A DNA stretch of 64,000 nucleotides from Schistosoma mansoni (lineage: Eukaryota > Platyhelminthes > Trematoda > Strigeidida > Schistosomatidae): NCBI RefSeq assembly GCF_000237925.1, contig NC_031498.1, positions 17,493,004 through 17,557,003 on the forward strand, written 5' to 3'. A program made the translations under genes and the position numbers. The notes under the pieces were generated by a model. That model was not told where the DNA came from and searched no databases. It saw nothing but the letters and a program-made list of their open reading frames with translations. Positions 1-12,386 of the stretch are shown here, piece after piece. Every line of letters begins with the position of its first letter. Position 1 is the stretch's first letter.

Positions 1-1984
1 TGTTATTTTGTGAGGTTAGTTATGTATTTTATTGATCATGGAGGTGCAGAGGAGACACATCGTTAAGTGAATGGTTGTCTGGAAAGCTACTTTTGTCAAC
101 GGTGAATAAACGGATCTAACTCGTCGATCTTTCGATGTCGTATGTACTGATGGTTTTTACAAGTACAACAAGGAGCGCATTTCTCTACACGAGATAGTGG
201 TATTAAATGCCTACGCAATAGTTGACAAATGAGCAGTTTCTAATGTCTCCTTTTCTTATTCCATTTATACATCCAATGATTCAGTTGACATTTAAGTCAT
301 ATTCAAATTTATCCTTGGCGGGATAATCTGTGAATGACTACACATAACTGAAAAAACCTAGTCCCGTATATACGTGAATAATAAAGATAGTTATTATTCT
401 TTTTAATTTCAGTACTTATCTCCCTATGTCATGTCTTCCAAACTTCTTTATTTAGATCTAGTGAGGACTATCAGTATTTCATTCAGAGAATAATAATACT
501 GATTGTTAAATCTGTAATACCATAAAACTATTTTGTTATTAATTACTAAATTTTCACCATGTTAGAGTTATCAATATTTAAATATTTTAATCGTGTGGCA
601 ATATATCCTTTGATATGTGTGATAATAGTTGTAAAAAGTGTATTTGAGATTATCGCTTATCCAAACACGTTCAAATTTTGCTGTAGAGTAGAGTAAGAGT
701 ATGAAATTTGATAGATCAAATGAACTTTTTGGACAGTAAGCACAGTTTAGATCTCCAAGTGACATTACAATCTACTATCCTGTTATTCACTATCATTGCA
801 TGGAACTTCATGAATAATTTCATCATATATATTATCACTTTATTAGTAAAAAAATTGATTATTATATCGGCATTCAATTTCTCTGCTAAATTCTTAGTTA
901 CATTAGTATACTTGTGCACACATTTCACATTTCGAATTTTGTTGGTATTCCACATCAAATAACTCTACTTCTCATAGAATTAACTGTTCAGCATTGAGTT
1001 GTTTTACGACTTACTGTTTTTGATGAACATTTAGATTGATGAGCAGTTAGCTCACCAGCAAAAGTTAAGTACCATTAACAATCATAATTAGGCAAGATGC
1101 TTAGAAAATTTATTTTTCCAAACTGATGAACCGACTAAAATAACTGCTTAGAAACGTACGATTCAAACCATCTAATGAAAACTTTTTTATTATTCAAGGA
1201 ACTTAACCAATAAAATGGGGTGTTATTTTGACGATGACTATATAATTAGTCTGCATCACATAGGAAAAAGGCAGAAAGCACTAATCACATGAGTGATTTC
1301 TGGGAAAATAAGGAACAGAAATTTATGAATTTTATTTCCCCTCAACTCCACCCGATAGAAAAGTTGTCAACATACACAAAGAAACTCAAATTGCAGACCT
1401 ATCATTTCACATCAAAAAATTTATATTTTCTTAACACATTTAATAGTATTTTACGTGTATCAAAAAGTAATTGTTCGTAACAAGGATTTAAACATCGAGA
1501 ATTCAGTGAGACCATCAAATGTCAAAATTGCTCAGTGAGGTTCCAATAAATAAGATACAAAAAGACTCATTTATTTCTTTTGCTCCTAGAAGACGGATTC
1601 TCTTCCAAATGCAGTAGGAATAACATGACGACGAAACAAACGCCACAAATAAGATTGTTTTTTTCTAAAGACAGTTTCGCTAAAATTCACATGACAAATA
1701 ATCAAATTCCAAACGTCATCCAGTTATGAATTACAAGCGATTATAAAAATGTTTTTATAATGAACCCCGTGAAAAGAGTTTATTCTATAAATAAACTAAT
1801 CTTATGACCTGATGTTTACGTTGACATGATAAGAATCTGAATACATTTCTACGTATAAAAATTTATCATTGATGTGTTGATGACGCTATTGTATGATGCT
1901 TAGTGAATAGTTAACTGCGAAGCTGATAAATATCTCACCATTAATCTGACTTAAACTTAGTGATAATGACTTTTCAGTTGGACC
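1..1984. other. AT-rich stretch, nothing recognised
   Basis: I see no exon with splice signals, no mobile-element protein and no RNA gene here. Open frames are short and of AT-rich composition. If the repeat at 2.9-4.3 kb were the 5' flank of another endoglycoceramidase copy, its first exon would be expected here, but I see no similarity to that exon. Confidence 0.5.
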
Positions 1985-2914
1985 ACTTGAAGCTGAAGTT
2001 TGAAGCAATGTTCACAAATTATAGATCATAAAAAAACAGAATTTTTGTGCACTTTAATAGGCTACTGGTTAGTGATAATTGGTTGACCACTGTACTGTAC
2101 AAAAGAAACAGAAATCCAATCAGCACTTTTTATTCTAATGATTTCTAATTCACAAAAACAACTTGAAGATGAATCAGTGTATTCTATCTAAATCAAGAAA
2201 TAAAAAGTAAGTTCACTTTAAATAAACTGTCATTGTTAGGTCTGATTCACTCCAACTTCTGTGTAATTTTTTATATTACTTATTATCATTATTCAGCAAA
2301 TAGTTTTATTCCTAGCAATTTCTACTATTATGTGGTAACGCACGTTGGTCATATAATATTCTGAAATGTTTACACATACTTATAACATTCATTTTATTTA
2401 TCATTATAATGACTTGACATCAATTACTGTAGTAGTTATTCGAAATTTTGTGCAGTCGTTCAACCTTTGTTCAAAGTCAACAGTTTCCATATTGCTTGCA
2501 CTTAGTTCGATTTTTGCTTGTTAATTAACCGTTATCAAGTTTAGACACAAACAACGGCCATCATATTTCGGACAAAAAGACGTTGCTAACAATACACACA
2601 CCTTCAATGTTTAGTTTTGTAACTAAATTTTGTCTGTTATTCAAGGAAGAACCACTATTTCAGACAAACCGTTGTTTTGGGAAATTCGGTTATACGCGTA
2701 TATCAATTGAGTAACTTGGACGCTTACATGTGCTTAACATTTAATTTCATCTTCCACCGTTAGTTAAAAGTGACAATGGGTGGGTATAGTGTGCGTCGCT
2801 ATATTCTTACTGTATGGATCAATGAAATATAACCACGTTTGATATTTCTATCTCAATGAGAAAATTTATGAACTGGAACTTGTGTTACGATTTGATTAGG
2901 TATTCAACGTATCA

Positions 2915-4292
2915 ATCTAGTCGTTATGTAACACATATCAAAATGCATTTTGTTAACAACAATATATAAACATATAGATTTTCATGTTCTATAGAAAATT
3001 CATGACTACATCTACAAAAGACCGCATCACTTATTGAGAATTCAATGAATATGAAAATAAGTAAGTTGTCGAATGTACGGAATAATAAGGTATTGGAAAA
3101 GAAACCGTGTTCTGATAAAAACAACCTGAAATCGTATAAATATGTTCAACTGCATTTTTATGACTCGTAGGGTTTTTGTTTACAATGTAATTTCAGTGTT
3201 TTTGTTAAGAAGTCAATCATAAAGGTCATCAGACAATTTTTTTCAATTCCTTTGGTTTCCTTGTGTCTACTAGAATTTTTACTGAGATTAAAAATAGTAA
3301 CAAACATGACTTTTTAGATTCTATCTAATTCAATTCTTCAATACAAAAGTATATTCAACTCTTTATTCTGACTGACGAACAATAATATATAAATCAGTTC
3401 ATAATAATTAAAACTCAGATCTGTAGTTCAGCTATTTCAGAAATAAACACAACAAAGTGAAAAGTATAAACAGATAATGTAAACATGATTCTTGTGAGAT
3501 CTGTATGTTATTCATGATGACTTAAACAATAAACCCATGATCACTTAATTTTAAATTATGGATTGAGTCAAGTAGAATGAGATGTTGATCTGTTAACATT
3601 TAAATGTCTTTACCTTCTACTTCATCAGTTCAATTACACTGACATCATTACAAAGACAATGTAAATCAGTAAGAAACATTGTCATAATTTAACTATTTTA
3701 ATAATTGGAAATTATGTATAAACCATTTTAGTTGAAGTCACAAACACGTTGGATGTTTATATTCTGAGAAATGAACACTTACATTGAGGTTTCTCAACAC
3801 ATTACTAATGAATTCAGTCTAAATGTGGTGACTGTAAAGAAAAATGCTTCGTTTGCATTTCAACAAAACATCTGAATAAATATCTTTCATTGTTGACACA
3901 GAAAGATTAGTTGTATGGGTTTTCCTTAGCATAAAACATGAATTTGTATCCTAATTCTCAACTAAATTATACTGGATAGTGAGTTTTAGTTTAATTGTCC
4001 TAACATCAAATAATATTCCTGAGACGTTTTCTATGCTCAGAAGGCGTATCATATCCAGTACTAGGATTCATTTGGCGATCATTAAATCAATTAATTCTTT
4101 ATATTGAACAGTGATTGCCATCAATGGTTTCTTCTGACATATATTTCTATTTCTCGTTTGTTATTTTTTGACCATAAGGTACAGAACATATTCGTAACAG
4201 ATAGTTCTTATAGCTCTGCAAAAACGAAGTAAAATCCTTAATGACTATAAAACTCCAATACTTAGCACTCAAACACCAAGTAAACGGAAAAA
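2915..4292. repeat. Direct repeat copy 1 (pairs with 25685-27061)
   Basis: This segment matches 25685-27061 in the same orientation. Bases 3257-4292 align with 26026-27061 without any length difference, and I saw no mismatch in the lines I compared. Bases 2915-3256 are clearly diverged, with many substitutions. A short further match (about 1990-2029 with 25641-25680) lies to the left, so copy 1 has about 885 bp there that copy 2 lacks. Both copies keep a 66-codon minus-strand open frame that resembles no known protein. Confidence 0.85.
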
Positions 4293-5437
4293 TAACAAAA
4301 TGGGGGCAAACTCTATAAATGATAGAAATCTTACTGATAGATTCAGCCTTCGCGAACTCATTGAAGAAAAATACACAAACGTTTAGTGGTGTTCAAAATC
4401 ATAAAATAATTATGGTAAAAGTATATTCATCATCATATTTCTTCTGAAAACGTTTTTCTCGACTTCATACCACTTTGTAGTAACGCTCGTGTTGATATAC
4501 TAAAGATTTATTGTTGTTGTGGATCGTTTATATAGTTATCATATAGTTAAATGTCTTACGCTATGCTTTATTTTGTCATGATAAAACAATACAACTACAT
4601 TCTGCTTGCTTCAGATTGAAATTCTCGATTGAGTTATGTCGAAGTTCTAGCTTATTTAGGACTTTTACAAATACACAGTCTATCTAGTCCTTACATATTC
4701 TTGACTAACGATTTATTCTCCACATAAATGTATTTTATTCAGCGCATTACTTATACTCAATAGAATTTCATCAATAAAGGTTCGACATTAACCATTCGTT
4801 AACACGAGTTATTAAAAGTCATGTCAGTGGGAGATTTGATTCACATATAACAAAGCGATTTGACGAGAGACAATAATGTAAGCTTTCTGTATGTGACTAT
4901 TTGTTTACTGAAATCCGATTTATACTACATAATCTAGGTATATTGATAGTCTCGATCCGTGGTTATAGAGCTACTTTATGAGTAAGTTTCTGATTGTAAG
5001 AGTAAGGTGAATTAGACCAAGCATACAGGTATTAAGTTTGACAGTGAGGAAGTTTTATATACTAAAATGTCTAATCCATCAGTTTTGTCGTAATTAATTA
5101 TGAGCGATGTGTTATTTTCATTCTTCACTATTTGCTTCACAGTCCTTTGTTCCTGTGATAGATTTTAGGTGACCTCTATGTGCATTCTCTTCTCAATGCA
5201 TCTAATTTTATTTGCCATGCAATATGTACTTGTTTTCACGTATTCTCCCAACGTACAACTAGGCATACTCGTTAAATGAAAGTAAATTTAAAACATTCCA
5301 TCAAGTTAACTTTCTTTAGTTTATCCAAAATAAGTTAAAAGATGCAAAAATAACAACGAATTCACAATCAACAAAATGGATACAGATTTCGAATAAACTA
5401 GTAAACGAATATAATTATTACTGTTTGAATGATTATC
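4293..5437. other. 3' flank of the endoglycoceramidase gene
   Basis: AT-rich flanking DNA downstream of the minus-strand stop codon. A minus-strand AATAAA-type hexamer occurs near 5207, a possible but weak polyadenylation signal. Nothing else recognised. Confidence 0.3.
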
Positions 5438-5767
5438 TTAATTTTGTTTTGGTATGATCGTTATTTCTATAAGTTCAATATTCGTGATGATCAAATTACA
5501 TGGTATATAAAAAAACATTAAATTAGTATTATTTTCATACACTTTATAAGATAATTGTTCTGGGATGAAACGAGTCCTCATTCCATGTGGATAATGAATC
5601 GACATTGGAGCAAAAATTTCTGCAACTAACAATGCTGAGTTCACATTTGTACAATTCTTCTGTGTTGGTATAAAAGCATAATAAAACACACCTGAATCTA
5701 CATCGAATTCCAGTTGGACAGGTTGACCGGCAGTTGATTGTGGATATGTACGACTGAACGATTTCAA
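5438..5767 (-). CDS. Endoglycoceramidase-like GH5 glycosidase, exon 4 (terminal)
   Basis: Last exon of the gene that starts at 25149. It encodes residues 424-532. The acceptor is a CAG directly before TTG at 5767, phase 0, which matches the phase-0 donor of exon 3. It starts LKSFSRTYPQSTAGQP, a typical opening of the C-terminal beta-sandwich domain that follows the GH5 barrel in endoglycoceramidases, and ends in PKQN-stop. The exon is uninterrupted. Intron 3, upstream, is about 7.1 kb and contains the Penelope-like element. Confidence 0.85.
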   Translation of the reverse strand: MKSFSRTYPQSTAGQPVQLEFDVDSGVFYYAFIPTQKNCTNVNSALLVAEIFAPMSIHYPHGMRTRFIPEQLSYKVYENNTNLMFFYIPCNLIITNIELIEITIIPKQN

Positions 5768-7648
5768 CTGCATGAGAGAGAAGAAATTACGAAGCGAAAC
5801 AATGTATTGCAATAATGTGAAATGCATATGTAAGGTATTCAATTTGAAGACAGTGTAGATCATAACCTGATAACTTAATAACCAAAGGAAGTAAGGAAGA
5901 TTTAGAGAGATATACTAGGATGAAATAGTTATTCATATATTTCTAAAAGAACCATGATTAACTAATTTTATCACACCTGACATAGATGAATAACCAAACA
6001 CTAATAACTAGCTAATTATATGATAACTGTAGGAAGTAAAATGGCCCTTCTGAAATTAATATCTCTACTGAAATGGAGTAAGCTGTTAATATTTTTCGAC
6101 CAGATGTTTTTGCTCATAAGCTTACTTTAGAACCCTATCATAAACGAGATTTCAAAAAACGATCAGAGGCAAACTGAATTTTTCGATTCACTTGTTATTT
6201 TACTGTTCTTTGGTTAATAGGGTGTTATTATTAATGACTAACTTTCTCGAATTGTTTTCAAGAGGTGGGTTATCGTAACCTGATGATAGAAACACATTCA
6301 CTAAGCACAGCTGATGATCGTGTTATGCTGGCGGTGAACGAAAGTCTGATAATTCCTAATACTAGAGTTTTCCGAAGTCAAACAAACGTGGAAGGCAAAA
6401 AATATATAATTGTAAAGATGAGCAATAATATGTATTAAAAAGTTAAAAGAAGGTAGTTCAGAAGAGAAAATCCGAGATCGAACGCTCACACGATCTCGTT
6501 TCGTGAATATTAGTGAACTAAGAAATAAATGTGATATTATTTCTGGAGAGAAACCAAAGACCAGACGAAATGGGTACAAAATGGTACAACTCAAAAACTT
6601 TCATCCCAATAACTAATACTCCTTAATCATGCTTCATTGTCGTACATTTTATAAGGTTGATTGTCCTACTAAGTCGACTTCCTCAGCAGTTTACGAAAGC
6701 TTTTGGTATCATCAACTCACGAAATCTCTTAACTTATCCTTATACATCATCTTAGAAATTTGTTTGTTATAAAGTAGATTATTGACCATGTGGTTGTGGA
6801 CAGTTGAAATTAATCGATCACAGATATGTGTGTTTAGGCAAAAGACATGTAAATGGTGGTTAGTTCCTTCCTTTCTTCGTTTACTTTTAAAACTCATCTT
6901 TTTGATTGAACTGCACAACTCTTAATTCATGTAAAGGGAATGAAAATCACCCACAAAACGAAACGTGTGCATTAGACATTTACCTATGACAGGGACCAAC
7001 ATGATTGAGATCATTAGTTCTGAAGAATAGTCTAAACAGATCATTTTATAGAGTTTAGTTCTTGTTCTCCAAAATTGGTATCGTTGCGAAAAGGGAGGCA
7101 GAAAGGATGCAGTTCTGCGGACATTGTTGTGAGGCAGAGAAAGGAGTATTAGTTTGTGCGGTTCGGTCTAGGAAGGAGACCTAAAGTGAAGTGTCCTGAA
7201 GGTGCAGTTTTTTTGGTGTATCAGTCGCTGTCGATTGGGAAAAAGAGCTGGACGTCCGGCTCAAGAAGACAACGTCACGACAAGCAAAACTCCTGCAGGA
7301 ATGACCGTTTATATGGTGGGGTAAAATGTGGTGCATGCTTCGTATGCCGATGGTCTTAAGAAATATGTAGGAATAATCAAAAATAGAATCCCTGAAAGCG
7401 GAAGATTGAAATAGAGAGAAAGGAAAGGAAATCGGACAGGAATCGAATTAACAACAGAGTTAGAGGAATAGTGGATCATGTAAAAGAAAAAGCGAAAATG
7501 TGCAAATGTATTTAATAAATGATTTCTATATTTTGCCAAGCCACTGTGTGATTTTACAACAAACAATAAATTGCTTATCCCCACTTGATTTCTCACTCAC
7601 TACAATACAAGTAGGGGAAAGACCGTTTCCTACCTAAAGTTATACTGA
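5768..7648. other. Intron 3, part downstream of the Penelope-like element
   Basis: Mostly AT-rich intronic DNA. Bases 7080-7450 are less AT-rich than the surroundings, with G-rich runs and a 67-codon open frame on the plus strand. That frame matches no family I recognise, so it may be an eroded repeat. Confidence 0.35.
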
Positions 7649-8990
7649 AGTATATTAAAGATTCCCATTGTGAAAATTAGAACAATATATATAAGCGAAC
7701 AATATTGTTTTCAATTAGATCGTCATCATGCTTTACTCTAATATACATGAATATTTATATGAAAATGTTAGACCAATCACAAGGCTATTTGAGTCAATAA
7801 TCACAATGAAATAGAATATGTAACCAAGCATAATAATAGTTAAAATTACAAGTTGATAGTGGGAAGATAGGTGTACTGATAGTAGTAAGAATATTAAATT
7901 ACGATAACAAAAGTCTTATCAATAATTAAACATAAGAAGTAAGAATTCACTATATGTGAAAAAAAGTTATAATTGAAATAGTCATAGCGATTGAACTATA
8001 AATAATTCCAACGTTTCGTCCAGCTAACTTGTCTGGACTTCTTCATCGAAATAATCAAAATCAAAATCATCAAAGAAATATACATAGTGTTTTTTGCTTA
8101 ACAATCATATCATCAAAATCTCTACTACTTTTTAATCCAATCATATTTGGATGTCGAATATTTTTGTTGTAAACAGGAAAATATGAGTCAGTTGAATGAG
8201 AATCAAGTGAAAAGTTCAACAATGTAAAATAAAAGGAGACTGGATGAATTGTGTGTATGTATGTATGTGTAAGATGAGTTATTAATGAATGATATTCAGT
8301 GTTGATATGTTTCTATGTGAAGTAAAAATAAGAATAAAAGTGCAAAAATGAAGGTTGAAAAGTTTTTTTTTCTGAATCATCGAAATTGCAAATAAAATGA
8401 GAATCATCATCAAGTACATAATTGTAATGCTAAACATAACTCATATTGATTTCAGTCATAATAACGATTCATGTGAAGTAAACAGGTTGAATAAAAGAAG
8501 AAAAGGTCAAATTACTTGTTGATGAATATTTGCCAAATGGTAGCTAGCTGAATACCATCCTTTCTGTTTAGGCTGTTCTTATTCGCCCATAAATACAGCG
8601 CTTCTGCTGTCAATCTTTCTTTATGAGTGTTGAAACCTTTCTGAAGTATTTTGGCCCCTTCAAAATTAATCACGTGTCCCGTTTCCAATGCATGTAACGC
8701 TATTGCAGACTTATTCTCAAGTTTCCTTAAGTCAACCGAAGTTTTGGAACATTTTTTAAAGATTGCTTGTGTTCCTTCAACCTTACCTTCAATTGTCTGG
8801 ATGTTTCTCCAATAAAGCCGCATTACAATCATGACAATTGATCTCATAGACAATATTTTGATGTTCTTCCTTTGGTAACCTATCCTTAACCTTCACCAAT
8901 GACGATCGTATAGTGTCACATGTTCTAAAATACACTCTTATATCATACTTGTTTAAGATCCGTTTGATTTCTTCCGATGTTTCTAACCTT
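7649..8990 (-). repeat. Left inverted arm of the Penelope-like element
   Basis: Reverse complement of about 10920-12771 (without the SINE insertion). It contains, on the minus strand, the linker and GIY-YIG-like C-terminal region of the Penelope protein (8512-8990) and the terminal non-coding region. Because this arm lacks the SINE, it shows the pre-insertion sequence of the right arm and proves that the SINE pair came later. Confidence 0.85.
8004..8050 (-). ncRNA. Hammerhead-like motif, left Penelope arm (degenerate)
   Basis: On the minus strand a perfect 6-bp stem II (GTCCAG/CTGGAC) is followed by GAAACGTT, as in the right arm. The first catalytic-core block departs from CUGANGA and the stem I side is altered, so I expect this copy to be inactive. 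Hammerhead motifs near the ends of Penelope-like elements are known. Confidence 0.45.
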
Positions 8991-9019
8991 GACGAACATT
9001 CGTATAAATTATTTTTCAA

Positions 9020-9812
9020 TCGAATTAGGTTATCAAAGAAAATACATAATTGGTACAATCACAGAATTTTTAATCTACGATGTTTAAAACAAAATGTTTT
9101 TCCTAAATCTTTGTTCGTCAAATCTCCTGACAAATCTATTCGTTCAATCAAAGCGGCGATCACAGCCACTAGAACTTTTATCAGGGAGCGTATTCACATA
9201 ACCACTATGAATTTGGAGTCACTACGTTCAAGGATAAAGAATATCGATGAAATTCTGTCAGTTATCGCACCGAAGGAAATAAGATCTAATATAAAAGAAT
9301 TTTTCAAACTCAGAGAACAGTTTTATCATCAATCATCAAAACCACGACAGATTAGAAAGTTCGAAAAAATGCTGAAACATGCGTCAAGCAGCAAAGTTAA
9401 ACAAACTAGAGATAAATCGAACACAGTAGATATTAACAAAGTGTTAGTTAATTTATCTGATAGAATTCTCAACTCCCATGAAATTTCATTACTTAAAAAG
9501 GGTCTCAATTTCAATATAAATAGACCACAATTATCGTCTTTCAATATTATACCAGCAATTGAACCAGCATTGAATATACTTCCTAATGAAACAGCGAATG
9601 AATTGAGGAATAAGATAATGTCCGCGTTATTACGTCAAAAATCACAAAAATCTAATATGACTAAAAATGAGTTACATGCATTGAAGCAACTGAGAAATGA
9701 TAAGACAATTATCATTACAAAAGCAGATAAAGGTAACACTACAGTCATTATGAACAAAATTGACTACGAGAGAAAAGCCAAGGAACATCTAAGGAGGGAC
9801 CGTATGAACTAA
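9020..9812 (+). pseudogene. Penelope-like protein, N-terminal part
   Basis: The open frame on the plus strand covers the N-terminal region that precedes the reverse-transcriptase fingers in Penelope proteins. Recognisable family features are a leucine-rich start (FNLRCLKQNVFPKSL), a GLNFN block and the strongly conserved ITKADKGNTTVIMN stretch near its end. The following reverse-transcriptase core continues in another frame about 100 bp downstream, so this copy is broken. The far 5' bases of the open frame (from 8913) belong to the inverted arm and were left out. Confidence 0.75.
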
Positions 9813-9913
9813 TCAAAGATGCAAAAAGCAGAACGACGCTCAATAAACTTAAGGCGGAAACAAGTAAAATCTTACATTCGTTAAAGGTCAAACTCGGAAC
9901 GCCATTATAGTTT

Positions 9914-10921
9914 TTGCTAAATCCAAAAAGTTGTAACCCTCGTAGATTCTATGGACTCCTGAAGATTCACAAGGATAGTACTCCACTAAGATCAGTGGTC
10001 GATTTCACAAATTCACCGACTTACAACCTAGCGAAATACTTAGCTAGGATACTAAAACCGTATGAAAAACTGATTAATCATGGAATTAAAAACTCTATGG
10101 AATTTAAAAATATTATTGATACCATCGACATAGAAGAGGATGAAGTAATGTCAAGTTTTGATGTTTCTTCCTTATTTACTAACGTACCTATCAACAGAGC
10201 GTTGGATATTATTTATGCTTGTTTAGAATCTGATTTGGATTTAAATTTACGTTGCCCGTTAGATCCATCTGAGTTTATAAAATGTTTGGAACTATGTTTA
10301 AGGTCCACCTTATTCATATTTCGAGATCTATACGGACAAAAAGAAGGTATAGCTATGGGTTCACCAGTTTCTCTCATTGTTGAGAATTTACTTATGCATT
10401 CACTCAAAACTAGTGCAATCGCAAGAAGTGTTTGTCCACCAAAGGTCTGGCTACGGTATGTAGATGACATTTTTGTTATCATTAAACAGGACTATTTGGA
10501 AGAATTGTTTACAAATGTGAACAACATTTCGGAACAAATTAATCTAACGAAGGAAATAGAGTCTGTTGACCACAAACTTGCATTTCTCTACTGTATGGTT
10601 GAGCGAAGACTTAATAATAGGAAGTTGAAAATAAATGTTTTCAGAAAATCAACACACTCAGTGAGATACTTAGATTTTGATTCGGCTCATGCTTTATGTA
10701 CGAAAGTCGCGGTTGTTAAAAATTTAATTAACAGAAGTCTTAAGCTTGTTACAGATAAGGAAGACGAACAATATGAATTCAATAGGATTTTATCTACACT
10801 TGGGGATAACAATTACCCAAAAGAGTTTTTAAAGAAGATTGTTAGAAAGGAAAGAAAAGCTAAACTACAATGTGTACAGAAAGATTGGAAGTCCACTGTA
10901 GTCATACTATACCGTACTTAA
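9914..10921 (+). pseudogene. Penelope-like reverse transcriptase core
   Basis: About 335 codons of Penelope-type reverse transcriptase. Visible motifs in order are RRFYGLLKIHK, SFDVSSLFTNVPI (motif A), GIAMGSPVS (motif B) and LRYVDDIFVII (motif C with the YVDD box). Catalytic Asp residues are present. A linker and GIY-YIG-like region follow at 10922-11390 in a different frame, so the protein cannot be made as one piece from this copy. The polymerase is related to telomerase in known phylogenies and normally acts by target-primed reverse transcription. Confidence 0.8.
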
Positions 10922-11390
10922 ACATCGGAAGAAATCAAACGGATCTTAAACAAGTATGATATAAGAGTGTATTTTAGAACATGTGACACTATACGATCGT
11001 CATTGGTGAAGGTTAAGGATAGGTTACCAAAGGAAGAACATCAAAATATTGTCTATGAGATCAATTGTCATGATTGTAATGCGGCTTTATTGGAGAAACA
11101 TCCAGACAATTGAAGGTAAGGTTGAAGGAACACAAGCAATCTTTAAAAAATGTTCCAAAACTTCGGTTGACTTAAGGAAACTTGAGAATAAGTCTGCAAT
11201 AGCGTTACATGCATTGGAAACGGGACACATGATTAATTTTGAAGGGGCCAAAATACTTCAGAAAGGTTTCAACACTCATAAAGAAAGATTGACAGCAGAA
11301 GCGCTGTATTTATGGGCGAATAAGAACAGCCTAAACAGAAAGGATGGTATTCAGCTAGCTACCATTTGGCAAATATTCATCAACAAGTAA
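10922..11390 (+). pseudogene. Penelope-like C-terminal linker and GIY-YIG-like region
   Basis: Nearly identical, in inverted orientation, to 8512-8990. Segments TSEEIKRILNKYDIRV and LPKEEHQNIVYEINCHDC match the linker and the start of the endonuclease module of Penelope proteins, and the rest (KENKSAIALHALETGH-like region through LATIWQIFINK) its C-terminal end. The two arms share the same frame disruption, so it predates the inverted duplication or was copied with it. Confidence 0.65.
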
Positions 11391-11850
11391 TTTGACCTTT
11401 TCTTCTTTTATTCAACCTGTTTACTTCACATGAATCGTTATTATGACTGAAATCAATATGAGTTATGTTTAGCATTACAATTATGTACTTGATGATGATT
11501 CTCATTTTATTTGCAATTTCGATGATTCAGAAAAAAAAACTTTTCAACCTTCATTTTTGCACTTTTATTCTTATTTTTACTTCACATAGAAACATATCAA
11601 CACTGAATATCATTCATTAATAACTCATCTTACACATACATACATACACACAATTCATCCAGTCTCCTTTTATTTTACATTGTTGAACTTTTCACTTGAT
11701 TCTCATTCAACTGACTCATATTTTCCTGTTGACAACAAAAATATTCGACATCCAAATATGATTGGATTAAAAAGTAGTAGAGATTTTGATGATATGATTG
11801 TTAAAAATCATGAGTCAATTGAAGCTAGACCACCATCGAAAACCTGGAAG

Positions 11851-11894
11851 CACTGGACGGCCGTTTCGTCCTATTATGGGACTCCTCAGCAGTG
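11851..11894 (-). ncRNA. Hammerhead ribozyme motif in SINE (complete core)
   Basis: Read on the minus strand: CACTG (stem I, 5' side), CTGAGGA (core, fits CUGANGA), GTCC...GGAC (stem II), GAA, ACGGCCGT (self-complementary stem III without loop), cleavage-site C, CAGTG (stem I, 3' side). All core positions and all stem pairs are canonical. Schistosome repeats of the Smalpha type are known to encode active hammerheads with the same very short stem III. Confidence 0.8.
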
Positions 11895-12009
11895 TGCATC
11901 CACGAACCCGCTCTCGAGAGCGAGATTCGAACCCAGGACCTACCAGTCCCATAATAGGACGAAACGGCCGTCCAATGCTTCCAGGTTTTCGATGGTGGTC
12001 TAGCTTCAA

Positions 12010-12209
12010 NNNNNNNNNNNNNNNNNNNNNNNNNNNNNNNNNNNNNNNNNNNNNNNNNNNNNNNNNNNNNNNNNNNNNNNNNNNNNNNNNNNNNNNNNNN
12101 NNNNNNNNNNNNNNNNNNNNNNNNNNNNNNNNNNNNNNNNNNNNNNNNNNNNNNNNNNNNNNNNNNNNNNNNNNNNNNNNNNNNNNNNNNNNNNNNNNNN
12201 NNNNNNNNN
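12010..12209. other. Assembly gap of exactly 200 N with duplicated flanks
   Basis: The run of N is exactly 200 bases, so its length is probably nominal. The 60 bases before it (11950-12009) and after it (12210-12269) are the same SINE sequence, so the true insertion may be shorter or longer than shown. Confidence 0.95.
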
Positions 12210-12386
12210 CCATAATAGGACGAAACGGCCGTCCAATGCTTCCAGGTTTTCGATGGTGGTCTAGCTTCAACTGACTCATGATTTCAACTTTGAAAAATAC
12301 TGAAATCTCCACAAACCCCTTTCTAAATATGATTGTTAAGCAAAAAACACTATGCATATTTCTTTGATGATTTTGATTTTGATTAT

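Larger units (their letters stand above)
11805..12326. mobile_element. Inverted pair of hammerhead SINEs inserted in the Penelope arm
   Basis: The sequence ATATGATTGTTAA (13 bp) flanks the insertion at 11792-11804 and 12327-12339, and the uninserted left arm has it once, proving a single insertion event. Inside, bases 11805-11946 are a SINE in minus orientation (tail, hammerhead, B-box-like GATTCGAACCC complement), then plus-orientation SINE sequence begins in the middle of the hammerhead and runs to the usual 3' tail ending in ACAAACCCCTTTCT. A 200-N gap interrupts the plus half. Confidence 0.8.

Noticed and set aside
2924-3124. 66-codon minus-strand open frame, also at 25693-25893
   Set aside because: Kept in both copies only because the repeat is duplicated; hydrophobic, AT-driven composition, no homology or splice context.
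8913-9020. 5' extension of the Penelope N-terminal frame
   Set aside because: This part is the reverse strand of the inverted arm, so the open frame there is accidental.
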